A stretch of 64,000 nt of DNA from Burkholderia lata (lineage in GTDB: Bacteria > Pseudomonadota > Gammaproteobacteria > Burkholderiales > Burkholderiaceae): NCBI RefSeq assembly GCF_000012945.1, contig NC_007510.1, positions 310,001-374,000 of the forward strand. Reading direction: 5' to 3'. The position numbers were made by a program, and so were the translations under genes. The notes under the pieces were generated by a model. It searched no databases, was not told where the DNA came from, and saw only the letters and a list, made by a program, of their open reading frames with translations. This document shows positions 32,060 through 41,121 of this stretch, piece by piece; position 1 is the stretch's first letter; each line of letters opens with the position of its first letter.

Positions 32060-34276
32060 ATGAGCGTTACCACGTCGGGGTTGCAGTCGAAGTCGGGTCA
32101 GGGTGCGTCGAAGCGCGCGGTCGAGCTGCTGAGCTCGATGCGCTTCGCAATTGCGCTGCTGGTGGTGCTGTCGATTGCGAGCATCATCGGCACGGTCCTG
32201 ACCCAGGACGACCCGTATCCGAACTACGTGAACCAGTTCGGGCCGTTCTGGGCGGACATCTTCCGCTCGCTCGGCCTGTACAACGTGTACAGCGCGTGGT
32301 GGTTCATGCTGATCCTGATCTTCCTCGTCATCTCGATCTCGCTGTGCGTGATCCGCAACGCGCCGAAGATGCTCGCCGATGCGAAGAGCTGGAAGGACAA
32401 GGTTCGCGAAGGCAGTCTGCGGGCGTTCCACCACAAGGCCGAGTACACGACGTCCGGCACGCGCGCGACGGTCACGGCGACGCTCGCCACGTTCGTCACC
32501 AAGGCCGGCTACAAGCACATCGTGCGTGAGAACGACGGCGCGACGCTGATCTCCGCGAAGCGCGGGGCGATGACCAAGTGGGGCTACATCTCCGCGCACC
32601 TCGCGATCGTCGTGATCTGTATCGGCGGCCTGCTCGACAGCAACCTGCCGATCAAATTCCAGATGTGGATGTTCGGCAAGAGCCCGGTCAACACGAGCGC
32701 GACGATCAGCGAGATCTCGCCCGACCACCGCCTGTCCGCGTCGAACCCGACGTTCCGCGGCTACGCGTGGGTGCCCGAGGGGCAGTTCGTGTCGACCGCG
32801 ATCCTGAACCAGCCGAGCGGCTCGCTGATCCAGGACCTGCCGTTCTCGATCCAGCTCAACAAGTTCATCGTCGACTACTACACGACGGGCATGCCGAAGC
32901 TGTTCGCGAGCGACATCGTCGTGATCGATCGCGAGACCGGCCAGAAGATCCCGGCGCGCGTCGAGGTCAACAAGCCGTTCACGTACAAGGGCGTGTCGAT
33001 CTACCAGTCGAGCTTCCAGGACGGCGGCTCGCAGATGCAGATGACGGCCTACCCGATGACGGGCGGCAACGCGACGACCTTCCCCGTAAAGGGGACGATC
33101 GGCAGTTCGGCGCCGCTGCAGATGCCGGGCAACGACGGCGACACGATCGAGTTCTCCGATTTCCGTGCGATCAACGTCGAGAACATGGCTGACGCGAACG
33201 GCAAGCCGGACGTGCGCGGTGTCGCGACGACGAGCTCGCTGAGAGAAGTGTTCGACGAACGGCTCGGCTCCGGCGCCAAGACCTCGAAGCCGACGCAGCT
33301 TCACAACATCGGCCCGTCCGTGCAGTACAAGATCCGCGGCAAGGACGGCCAGGCGCGCGAATTCAACAACTACATGCTGCCCGTCGACATGAACGGCGAG
33401 CGCGTGTTCCTCGCCGGCGTGCGTGCGAGCCCGAACGACCCGTTCCGCTACATGCGGATTCCGGCCGACAGCCAGGATTCGATCGGCGAATGGATGCACC
33501 TGCGCGCCGCGCTCGAGGATCCGTCCGCGCGCGCCGAAGCCGCCGCGCGCTTCGCGCAGCGTTCGCTGCCGGGCACCGACGCATCGCTGCGCAGCCGCCT
33601 GCAGGACAGCGCACTGAAGGTGCTGACCCTTTTTGCGGCGAGCGACGACAGCGTCGGCCGTGGCGCCGACGGCCAGCCGATCGGCGGCTTCCAGGCTGTC
33701 GCGACGTTCATCGACCGCTCGGTGCCCAAGGCCGAGCAGGAGAAGGCCGCGAGCCTGCTGCTGCGCATGCTCGAAGGCTCGATGTGGGAGGTCTGGCAGA
33801 TCGCGCGCGAGCGCGCGGGCGAGCCGGCGGCGCAGCAGGGCACCGACACGATCCGCTTCGTGCAGAACGCGATCAATGCGCTATCTGACAGCTTTTTGTA
33901 TGGATCGCCGGTCTATTTGCAGCTTGACTCATTCAAGCAGGTGCAAGCTTCGGTATTTCAGTTGACGCGCGCACCCGGCAAGAATCTGGTGTATCTTGGC
34001 AGCCTGCTGCTGGTCGCCGGCATCTTCTCGATGTTCTACGTGCGCGAGCGGCGCCTCTGGTTCTGGCTGAAGGACGCCGGTTCGGGCGTCGATGTGGTGA
34101 TGGCAATGTCCACGGCCCGCAAGACCTTCGATTTCGAGAAAGAATTCGTGCAGACGCGCGATGCGGCCGGTGCCGCGTTGCACGCCGCACCTCGCGACGC
34201 CGCGCCGGCCGGTGCGGCATCGACGGCCCGTCCGCCTGCCGGCGGCGGTTCCGATTCCGAGAATTCCACCCGGTAA
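32060..34276 (+). CDS. resB: Cytochrome c maturation protein ResB (system II)
   Basis: ResB (Ccs1) forms with CcsB the system II cytochrome c synthetase that carries haem across the inner membrane and attaches it to CXXCH motifs. The 738-residue protein has membrane segments near residues 28-50, 78-100 and 165-190, a large periplasmic domain, and a last segment near 640-660 (NLVYLGSLLLVAGIFSMFY), then a cytoplasmic tail. It lies four bases before ccsB. The genes sit beside cytochrome c4 and downstream of dsbD, all parts of the same periplasmic redox pathway. Confidence 0.95.
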   Translation: MSVTTSGLQSKSGQGASKRAVELLSSMRFAIALLVVLSIASIIGTVLTQDDPYPNYVNQFGPFWADIFRSLGLYNVYSAWWFMLILIFLVISISLCVIRNAPKMLADAKSWKDKVREGSLRAFHHKAEYTTSGTRATVTATLATFVTKAGYKHIVRENDGATLISAKRGAMTKWGYISAHLAIVVICIGGLLDSNLPIKFQMWMFGKSPVNTSATISEISPDHRLSASNPTFRGYAWVPEGQFVSTAILNQPSGSLIQDLPFSIQLNKFIVDYYTTGMPKLFASDIVVIDRETGQKIPARVEVNKPFTYKGVSIYQSSFQDGGSQMQMTAYPMTGGNATTFPVKGTIGSSAPLQMPGNDGDTIEFSDFRAINVENMADANGKPDVRGVATTSSLREVFDERLGSGAKTSKPTQLHNIGPSVQYKIRGKDGQAREFNNYMLPVDMNGERVFLAGVRASPNDPFRYMRIPADSQDSIGEWMHLRAALEDPSARAEAAARFAQRSLPGTDASLRSRLQDSALKVLTLFAASDDSVGRGADGQPIGGFQAVATFIDRSVPKAEQEKAASLLLRMLEGSMWEVWQIARERAGEPAAQQGTDTIRFVQNAINALSDSFLYGSPVYLQLDSFKQVQASVFQLTRAPGKNLVYLGSLLLVAGIFSMFYVRERRLWFWLKDAGSGVDVVMAMSTARKTFDFEKEFVQTRDAAGAALHAAPRDAAPAGAASTARPPAGGGSDSENSTR

Positions 34277-34280
34277 CATC

Positions 34281-35471
34281 ATGGATCTCACGCAAGTTTC
34301 CTCTTCCCATCGGGCGTCGGCCCAGGCTCCGGTTATGGCGCCGCTGTTCGACGACCGTCCGTTCCTCGCGCGCCTGTCGTTGCTCGACTGGCTGTTCGCA
34401 CTGGCGCTCGTGGTGGGCGCGGGCTATGCGCTCGTGCACTACAACGCGCACATGGATTACTACGACAAGGCGGTGATGATCGGCACCGTGCCGGCGCTCA
34501 TCACGCTCGGCTGGCGCTGGAAGCCCGCGCGGCTGATGATGGCGTCGATCGCCGTGCTGGCGCTGCTGTCGATCCAGATCTACCAGGGCGATCTCGCACG
34601 CGCCGATTCGGCGTTCTTCCTCAAGTATTTCCTGTCGAGCCAGTCGGCCATCCTGTGGATGAGCGCGCTGTTCGTGCTCGCGACGATCTTCTACTGGATC
34701 GGTTTGCTCGCGCGCTCGGAGTCGGGCTCCGCGATCGGCCAGAAGCTCACGTGGGTCGCCGTGCTGATGGGCTTCACCGGGCTGATGGTGCGCTGGTACG
34801 AGTCCTACCTGATCGGCGCGGACGTCGGGCACATTCCGGTGTCGAACCTGTATGAAGTGTTCGTGCTGTTCAGCCTGATCACCGCGCTGCTCTATCTGTA
34901 TTACGAAGGCCACTACGGCACGCGCGCGCTCGGCGCGTTCGTGCTGCTGGTGATCAGCGCGGCCGTCGGCTTCCTGATGTGGTACTCGGTCGCGCGCGAT
35001 GCGCAGCAGATCCAGCCGCTCGTGCCGGCGCTGCAGAGCTGGTGGATGAAGATCCACGTGCCGGCGAACTTCATCGGCTACGGCAGCTTCGCGCTGTCGG
35101 CGATGGTGTCGGTCGCGTACCTGATGAAGGAGCGCGGCGTGCTCGCGGATCGCCTGCCGACGCTCGAAGTGCTCGACGACGTGATGTACAAGTCGATCGC
35201 GGTCGGTTTCGCGTTCTTCACGATCGCGACGATCCTCGGCGCGCTGTGGGCCGCCGAAGCATGGGGCGGCTACTGGAGCTGGGACCCGAAGGAAACCTGG
35301 GCGCTGATCGTGTGGCTCAACTACGCGGCGTGGCTGCACATGCGCCTGATGAAGGGCCTGCGCGGCACGGTGGCCGCATGGTGGGCGCTCACGGGCCTGC
35401 TCGTGACGACCTTCGCGTTCCTCGGCGTCAACATGTTCCTGTCCGGGCTGCACAGCTACGGCAAGCTGTAA
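34281..35471 (+). CDS. ccsB: Cytochrome c maturation haem-handling protein CcsB/CcsA (ResC)
   Basis: This is the WWD-domain partner of ResB. The 396-residue protein has about eight membrane segments and the tryptophan-rich haem-binding motif WGGYWSWDPKETWALIVW (about residues 328-345), with flanking conserved His residues. The ATG at 34281 follows resB by four bases; the frame open upstream inside resB is not used. A terminator follows. Confidence 0.95.
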   Translation: MDLTQVSSSHRASAQAPVMAPLFDDRPFLARLSLLDWLFALALVVGAGYALVHYNAHMDYYDKAVMIGTVPALITLGWRWKPARLMMASIAVLALLSIQIYQGDLARADSAFFLKYFLSSQSAILWMSALFVLATIFYWIGLLARSESGSAIGQKLTWVAVLMGFTGLMVRWYESYLIGADVGHIPVSNLYEVFVLFSLITALLYLYYEGHYGTRALGAFVLLVISAAVGFLMWYSVARDAQQIQPLVPALQSWWMKIHVPANFIGYGSFALSAMVSVAYLMKERGVLADRLPTLEVLDDVMYKSIAVGFAFFTIATILGALWAAEAWGGYWSWDPKETWALIVWLNYAAWLHMRLMKGLRGTVAAWWALTGLLVTTFAFLGVNMFLSGLHSYGKL

Positions 35472-35498
35472 GATTTCCGCTGTTCGTCCGACTATGAG

Positions 35499-35535
35499 AC
35501 CGCCGGTGCACCGTGTGCCCGGCGGTTTTCTTTTG
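35499..35535 (+). terminator. Terminator after ccsB
   Basis: ACCGCCGG (35499-35506) and CCGGCGGT (35519-35526) form the stem, followed by TTTTCTTTT. It lies 27 bases after the stop. Confidence 0.88.
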
Positions 35536-35629
35536 TAACGGGCGGGCGGTCCGGGCGTCGAACGGCGCAAGACGGGTCGGGTCGAACGCTCATGAAGCTG
35601 CGCGCGGCGCATGCAGGAGGAGCAGCACG

Positions 35630-36625
35630 ATGTGGATCAAACGCCCTTTGCGGAACGTACTGACCGGCGGCGATATCGCGCCCGGCGAAATCACGCCGCG
35701 TGCAGTGTTCGAGAACCGGCGGCGCGTATTGCAGGCGGCCGGCCTCGCGGCGGCGGGCGGGCTGCTCGGCGGCAGCGGTGCGGCATTTGCCGCCTATGCG
35801 TCGCCCGACGCGCGGGCCGCGAAGCTGGCGGCGAAGACGAATCCGAAGTTCGTCGCGGCCGACAAGGTGACGCCGTTCAAGGACATTACCTCCTACAACA
35901 ACTTCTACGAATTCGGCACCGACAAGAGTGACCCCGCGCAGAACGCCGGCACGCTGCGCCCGCGCCCGTGGCGCGTGAGCGTCGAGGGCGAGGTGCTGCA
36001 TCCGAAGGTGTTCGATCTCGACGAACTGCTGAAGCTGGCGCCGCTCGAGGAGCGCGTGTACCGGCTGCGCTGCGTCGAGGGATGGTCGATGGTGATCCCG
36101 TGGATCGGCGTGCCGCTGTCCGAGCTGATCAAGCGCGTGCAGCCGACCGGCAACGCGAAATACGTGCAGTTCATCACGCTGGCCGATCCGTCGCAGATGC
36201 CGGGCCTCTCGACGCCGGTGCTCGACTGGCCGTACTCGGAAGGGCTGCGGATGGACGAGGCGATGAATCCGCTGACGCTGCTGACGATGGGCGTCTACGG
36301 GCAGGTGCTGCCGAACCAGAACGGCGCACCGGTACGGATCGTCGTGCCGTGGAAGTACGGCTTCAAGAGCGCGAAGTCGCTCGTGAAGATCCGCTTCGTC
36401 GACAAGCAGCCGAAGACGAGCTGGAATACGTATGCGTCGAACGAGTACGGTTTTTATTCGAACGTGAACCCGAACGTCGATCATCCGCGCTGGAGCCAGG
36501 CAACCGAGCGGCGCATCGGCGAGGACGGTTTTTTCACGCCGAAGCGCAAGACGCTGATGTTCAACGGCTACGGCGATCTCGTCGCGTCGATGTATCAGGG
36601 CATGGACCTGAAGAAGAATTTCTGA
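35630..36625 (+). CDS. msrP: Periplasmic methionine sulfoxide reductase, molybdenum subunit MsrP (YedY)
   Basis: MsrP reduces methionine sulfoxide in oxidised periplasmic proteins. The ATG with AGGAGG upstream gives 331 residues. The N-terminus has a twin-arginine signal ([16 protein letters not shown], residues 29-44). The molybdopterin-ligating cysteine is in [14 protein letters not shown] (Cys148), and the domain pattern of the sulfite-oxidase fold follows. msrQ lies eight bases downstream. Confidence 0.96.
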   Translation: MWIKRPLRNVLTGGDIAPGEITPRAVFENRRRVLQAAGLAAAGGLLGGSGAAFAAYASPDARAAKLAAKTNPKFVAADKVTPFKDITSYNNFYEFGTDKSDPAQNAGTLRPRPWRVSVEGEVLHPKVFDLDELLKLAPLEERVYRLRCVEGWSMVIPWIGVPLSELIKRVQPTGNAKYVQFITLADPSQMPGLSTPVLDWPYSEGLRMDEAMNPLTLLTMGVYGQVLPNQNGAPVRIVVPWKYGFKSAKSLVKIRFVDKQPKTSWNTYASNEYGFYSNVNPNVDHPRWSQATERRIGEDGFFTPKRKTLMFNGYGDLVASMYQGMDLKKNF

Positions 36626-36633
36626 GGGCGACG

Positions 36634-37335
36634 GTGAGAAACGATATGCCCTCTTCGACGCTGACTCCGGCGCGCGCAGCCGGCGCCGGCCAAGGCGCTG
36701 CGCGTGCCGCACGAGGCGGCGCGGTCCGTCCTGCCGCGCCACGCTGGCTCGCACCGGCCAAGGTGCTGGTTTTCGCGGCCGGTCTTTATCCGCTCGCGCG
36801 TCTCGTGCTGTTCGGGCTGACCGACCGGCTCGGCGCGAATCCGATCGAGTTCATCACGCGCTCGACGGGCCTCTGGACGCTCGTGCTGCTGTGCGTGACG
36901 CTCGCCGTCACACCGCTTCGGCGCATGACCGGTTTCGCCGCGCTGCTGCGCTTTCGCCGGATGATCGGGTTGTTCGCGTTCTTCTACGCGACGCTGCACT
37001 TCACGACCTACCTGTGGTTCGACAAGTGGTTCGACGTCGTCGCGATCCTGAAGGACGTCGGCAAGCGCCCGTTCATCACGGTCGGTTTCGCCGCGTTCGT
37101 GCTGCTGATTCCGCTCGCGGCAACGTCGCCGCGCGCGATGGTGCGCCGGCTCGGCCGCCACTGGGCGACGCTGCACAGCGCGATCTACGCGATCGCGCTG
37201 TTCGGCGTGCTGCACTTCTGGTGGATGAGGGCCGGCAAGCACAATCTCGCGCAGCCGAAGCTTTATGCGGCCATCGTGGCCGCGTTGCTCGGCTGGCGGC
37301 TCATTGCATGGGGATGGCGGCGCCTGCGCGCGTGA
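36634..37335 (+). CDS. msrQ: MsrPQ haem membrane subunit MsrQ (YedZ)
   Basis: MsrQ is a b-type haem membrane protein that passes electrons from the quinone pool to MsrP. About six membrane segments are seen, with haem-ligand histidines such as in FYATLHFTTYLWF and ATLHSAIYAIALFGVLHFWW. The GTG start at 36634, five bases after GAGGG, gives 233 residues; the ATG at 36646 (MPSST) is the alternative but lies 17 bases from that site. It forms an operon with msrP. Confidence 0.94.
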   Translation: MRNDMPSSTLTPARAAGAGQGAARAARGGAVRPAAPRWLAPAKVLVFAAGLYPLARLVLFGLTDRLGANPIEFITRSTGLWTLVLLCVTLAVTPLRRMTGFAALLRFRRMIGLFAFFYATLHFTTYLWFDKWFDVVAILKDVGKRPFITVGFAAFVLLIPLAATSPRAMVRRLGRHWATLHSAIYAIALFGVLHFWWMRAGKHNLAQPKLYAAIVAALLGWRLIAWGWRRLRA

Positions 37336-37356
37336 CGGCGCAGCCTGAAAAAACAA

Positions 37357-37384
37357 AAGGCGATGACCGGGAAGTCATCGCCTT
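37357..37384. terminator. Terminator between msrQ and the lipoprotein gene
   Basis: AAGGCGATGAC (37357-37367) and GTCATCGCCTT (37374-37384) form an 11-bp stem flanked by A-rich and T-rich sequence, serving both convergent genes. Confidence 0.8.
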
Positions 37385-37413
37385 GTTTCGTGAGCCGTGC
37401 AGGCGGCGCGTCG

Positions 37414-37695
37414 TTACTTCGCGACGGCCGGGCTCGACGCCGGGGCGGGCATGGACGATGCGCCGCTCGACGACAATTCGGGTGACAGCGTGAGCGGCGT
37501 GCCGGACGAATCGGGCACACTGTCGGACGACGCGTTTTCATCGGTCGGCTTCACGTCCGACGGCGGCGCGTCCTGCTGCTGGAGTGGCTTGGGCATCGGA
37601 GGCACGGTGGGCAGATAGAGCGCGCCGCTTTGACCGCAGCCGGCAAGAATCGCCAAAGCCGCTACAATCGCGCTCATCCGGAAAACGACTCGCAT
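37414..37695 (-). CDS. lptM: LptM-like small lipoprotein (YifL family)
   Basis: The 93-residue product has a short signal with the lipobox LAGCGQSGALYLP (Cys near residue 20); the CG-x-GxLYLP pattern marks the LptM/YifL family, which helps LptD fold into the outer membrane in E. coli. After it comes a Pro/Ser/Asp-rich linker ending SSPAVAK. A later Met (MSAIVAAL, 37677) is an alternative start. In many proteobacteria this gene lies next to lysA; here it does not. It is divergent from cyaY with 36 bases between. Confidence 0.85.
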   Translation of the reverse strand: MRVVFRMSAIVAALAILAGCGQSGALYLPTVPPMPKPLQQQDAPPSDVKPTDENASSDSVPDSSGTPLTLSPELSSSGASSMPAPASSPAVAK

Positions 37696-37707
37696 GATCG
37701 TCCCTGA

Positions 37708-38061
<354 letters not shown>

Positions 38062-38109
38062 CCGCCGAGGCCGAAGCCGGGGCCGCGTCCCGATGCGCCC
38101 GTGCCAAAG

Positions 38110-38138
38110 AAAAAGCGCCCCGCGGGGCGCTTTTTTTA
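38110..38138. terminator. Bidirectional terminator between cyaY and ponA
   Basis: AAAAGCGCCCC and GGGGCGCTTTT surround a three-base loop, followed by a T run on the plus strand and matched by an A run for the minus strand. Confidence 0.9.
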
Positions 38139-38153
38139 TGTCCGGGCCGGTGA

Positions 38154-40544
38154 TCAGTGCGCGAACAGGTTCATGATGTCCTGCTTTTCCTGCTCGTCGA
38201 CGTGCGGCACGGTTGCGTCGACGTTCTGCGCGGCCGGTGCTTGCGGTACGCCAACCGTCGACACGAAGCCGTGGCCCGGCGCGAACTCGGTGAAGTACAG
38301 CTCGCCGCCGAGCGACTCGACGCCGTCCGGCGCGGTCGGCTTGAACTCGGGCACGCCCTTCAGCGCGGCGCCCATGTAGTCGATCCAGACCGGCAGCGAC
38401 AGGCCGCCCCCCGTTTCGCGATCGCCGAGGCTGCGCGGGTTGTCGTAGCCGATCCACGCAATCGCGGCGAGCGTGTGCTGGTAGCCCGCGAACCACGCGT
38501 CGTGCGAGTCGTTCGTCGTGCCGGTCTTGCCCGCGAGGTCGGTGCGCTTCAGCACGTTGGTCCGCGCGCCCGTGCCGCGCTGCGCGACGCTCTGCAGCAG
38601 GCTGTTCATCACGTACGCATTGCGCGCGTCGATCGCACGCGGCGCGTTCTGCTCGGCGACGAGCGGCTGCGCGCGCACGACGATCGCGCCGTTCGGATCG
38701 GTGACTTCGGCGATCAGGTACGGATTGACGCGGTAGCCGCCGTTCGCGAAGACCGAGTACGCGCCCGCCATCTGCAGCGGCGTGACCTGGCCCGCGCCGA
38801 GTGCCATCGGCAGGTAGGCCGGATGGCGTTCGGCGTCGAAGCCGAAGCGCGTGATGTACTGCTGCGCGTACTTCGTGCCGATGTGGTTCAGGATCCGGAT
38901 CGACACGAGGTTGCGCGAGCGCTGCAGCGCGGTGCGCATCGACATCGGGCCTTCGAAGCCGCCACCGTAGTTCTTCGGCTCCCACGGCTGGCCGCCCGTT
39001 TCGGCGGCGCTGAAATACAGCGGGCCGTCGTTGATCACGGTTGCCGGCCCGAGGCCCTTGTCGAGCGACGCCGAATAGATGAACGGCTTGAACGACGAAC
39101 CCGGTTGCCGCCACGCCTGCGTGACGTGGTTGAACTTGTTCTTGTTGTAGTCGAAGCCGCCGACGAGCGAGCGGATCGCGCCGTCCTGCGGGACGATCGA
39201 CAGGAACGCCCCCTCGACCTGCGGCAACTGCGTGATCGACCATTTGCCGGTGTCGTTCTTCACGACGCGGACGATCGCGCCCGGGCGGATGCGGCGATTC
39301 GGCTGCGCATTGGCCGACAGCGCGCCCGACGCGAAGCGCAGGTTGTCGCCTTCGATCGTCGCATTGCTGCCGTCGATGAACGCAACCGTGATCTGGCGCG
39401 GGCTGGCGGCCGTGACGACCGCGGCAATCAGCTCACCGTTGTCGGGGTGTTCGAGCAGCGCATCGTCGATCGCCTGTTCGCGGTCGTCGGCACCGGCCGG
39501 CAGCTCGATGAAGCCTTCCGGCCCCCGATAGCCGTGCCGGCGTTCGTAATCCATGATGCCCTTGCGCAGCGCGGTGTACGCGACCTGCTGGTCGGCGGAG
39601 TCGATCGTCGTGACGACGTTGAAGCCGCGCGTGTAGGTTTCCTCACGGTACTGCGCGTACATCATTTGTCGGACCATTTCCGCGACGTACTCGGCGTGCA
39701 CGCTGAAATCGCGGCCCGGACCCTTGACGACGAGCGGCTGTGCGACGGCCTCGTCGTACTGCTCGCGCGAGATGAAGTTCAGCTCGAGCATCCGTTGCAG
39801 GATGTATTCCTGGCGCACCTTCGCGCGCTTCGGGTTCACGACCGGGTTATATGCGGACGGCGCCTTCGGCAGCCCCGCGAGCATCGCGGCTTCCGCGAGC
39901 GTGATGTCCTTCAGGTCCTTGCCGAAATAGACCCGCGCGGCGCTCGCGAAGCCGTACGCGCGCTGGCCGAGATAGATCTGATTCATGTAGACCTCGAGAA
40001 TCTGATCCTTCGTCAGCGCACGCTCGATCCGGTACGCGAGCAGCATCTCGTAGATCTTGCGCGTGTAGGTCTTCTCGCTCGACAGGAAGAAGTTGCGCGC
40101 GACCTGCATCGTGATCGTGCTCGCGCCCTGCGACGCATGGCCGTTCGTCAGCGCGACGAAGCCGGCGCGGACGATGCCGGTGAGGTCGACGCCGCCGTGA
40201 TCGTAGAAGCGCGCGTCCTCGATCGCGAGGATCGCATTCTTCAGCGAGTCGGGCACGTCCTTGAAATGGACGACGTCGCGGCGCTCTTCGCCGAATTCGC
40301 CGATCAGCACGTGGTCGGACGTATAGATGCGCAGCGGCACCTTCGGCCGATAGTCGGTCAGCGCGTCGAGCGAAGGCATGTTCGGCCAGGCGACGACGAG
40401 CGCGTAGCCGAGCACGAGGCCGCCGGCCACGACGAGCGCCACGCACATCGTGGCGAATCCGAGCAGGACTTTTTGCCACCAGGGCCGCTTCTTCGGCTCC
40501 GGGGCGGGAGGCGGGGACGTAGGAGTCGTGGATTGCATAGGCAT
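38154..40544 (-). CDS. mrcA: Penicillin-binding protein 1A (bifunctional)
   Basis: PBP1A polymerises and crosslinks peptidoglycan. The 796-residue protein has an N-terminal membrane anchor (about residues 25-52), a GT51 transglycosylase domain with the catalytic glutamate in AIEDARFYDHGG (about 107-118) and QGASTITMQ, and a transpeptidase domain with the SxxK site GSSFKPF (about residue 470), SRN, and KTGTTNDSHDAWF. It is divergent from the pil remnant and aro genes, a common betaproteobacterial layout (ponA next to pilMNOPQ-aroKB). Confidence 0.97.
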   Translation of the reverse strand: MPMQSTTPTSPPPAPEPKKRPWWQKVLLGFATMCVALVVAGGLVLGYALVVAWPNMPSLDALTDYRPKVPLRIYTSDHVLIGEFGEERRDVVHFKDVPDSLKNAILAIEDARFYDHGGVDLTGIVRAGFVALTNGHASQGASTITMQVARNFFLSSEKTYTRKIYEMLLAYRIERALTKDQILEVYMNQIYLGQRAYGFASAARVYFGKDLKDITLAEAAMLAGLPKAPSAYNPVVNPKRAKVRQEYILQRMLELNFISREQYDEAVAQPLVVKGPGRDFSVHAEYVAEMVRQMMYAQYREETYTRGFNVVTTIDSADQQVAYTALRKGIMDYERRHGYRGPEGFIELPAGADDREQAIDDALLEHPDNGELIAAVVTAASPRQITVAFIDGSNATIEGDNLRFASGALSANAQPNRRIRPGAIVRVVKNDTGKWSITQLPQVEGAFLSIVPQDGAIRSLVGGFDYNKNKFNHVTQAWRQPGSSFKPFIYSASLDKGLGPATVINDGPLYFSAAETGGQPWEPKNYGGGFEGPMSMRTALQRSRNLVSIRILNHIGTKYAQQYITRFGFDAERHPAYLPMALGAGQVTPLQMAGAYSVFANGGYRVNPYLIAEVTDPNGAIVVRAQPLVAEQNAPRAIDARNAYVMNSLLQSVAQRGTGARTNVLKRTDLAGKTGTTNDSHDAWFAGYQHTLAAIAWIGYDNPRSLGDRETGGGLSLPVWIDYMGAALKGVPEFKPTAPDGVESLGGELYFTEFAPGHGFVSTVGVPQAPAAQNVDATVPHVDEQEKQDIMNLFAH

Positions 40545-40764
40545 ACCGGAAAACAGTCCCGCGATTATAGCTGCCCGGTAAGACCGGTCCTGACGCGGGG
40601 GCTACCCGCCGCGAAGCCGCGGGTGTGCGTCCTTCCAGCATAGCCCGCGCGCGCCCGTCGCGAGCCGGTACTGGCCGTTAGGCCGACTGTCGGCCACACG
40701 CGCCGCTTTGCAGAATCAGGTCTCGGAAACGCGGCGTGGGCCGCGACGATTTCGGGAGGCTGGG

Positions 40765-41121
40765 ATGGCGGGACGATGGAGGGCGCGGTTTGCGCAGGGC
40801 GGGCACCGGTCGACGGGAATCGACGTCGGCGCGGACGAGGTGAGGGTGGTCGTGCTGAGCCGGCGCGGCCGCGGTGCGGAGGTGTGCGTCGAGGCCGGTT
40901 CGTCGGAAGCGGAGGGGGCGGCTGCCCGCCTGGCCGGCACGTTCCGCGACGGGCATGCCGGTCTCGCGCTGTTCGACGATGGTGACGGCGCGTTCACGGC
41001 CGTGGTACCCGGCGAAGCCCTCGGGGTCGCGCGGGTGGTGCGAGTCGATCCCGTCGCCGTGACGCTCGCGACGGCGGACGGCGCGTACCGCGTCACCCTG
41101 GACGACGGGAGGCGGCCATGA
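40765..41121 (+). CDS. PilM/PilP-like fusion remnant of a type IV pilus locus
   Basis: The 118-residue ORF has two unlike halves. Residues 18-40 (TGIDVGADEVRVVVLSRRGRG) look like the first strand pair of PilM, an actin-like ATPase normally about 350 residues. Residues 55-118 (from LAGTFRDGHAG through VVPGEALGVARVVRVDPVAV to the end) match the pattern of the C-terminal beta domain of PilP (L-GT---G-AL, then G--LG--V--I----V-L). The position, between ponA and the secretin, is where pilM, pilN, pilO and pilP would be. The likely origin is one in-frame deletion with a junction near 40885-40925. The stop overlaps the secretin ATG (ATGA). Function, if any, unknown. Confidence 0.6.
   Translation: MAGRWRARFAQGGHRSTGIDVGADEVRVVVLSRRGRGAEVCVEAGSSEAEGAAARLAGTFRDGHAGLALFDDGDGAFTAVVPGEALGVARVVRVDPVAVTLATADGAYRVTLDDGRRP

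Noticed and set aside
38157..40643. Plus-strand open frame of 828 codons opposite ponA
   Set aside because: Antisense shadow; the minus-strand frame has all PBP1A motifs.
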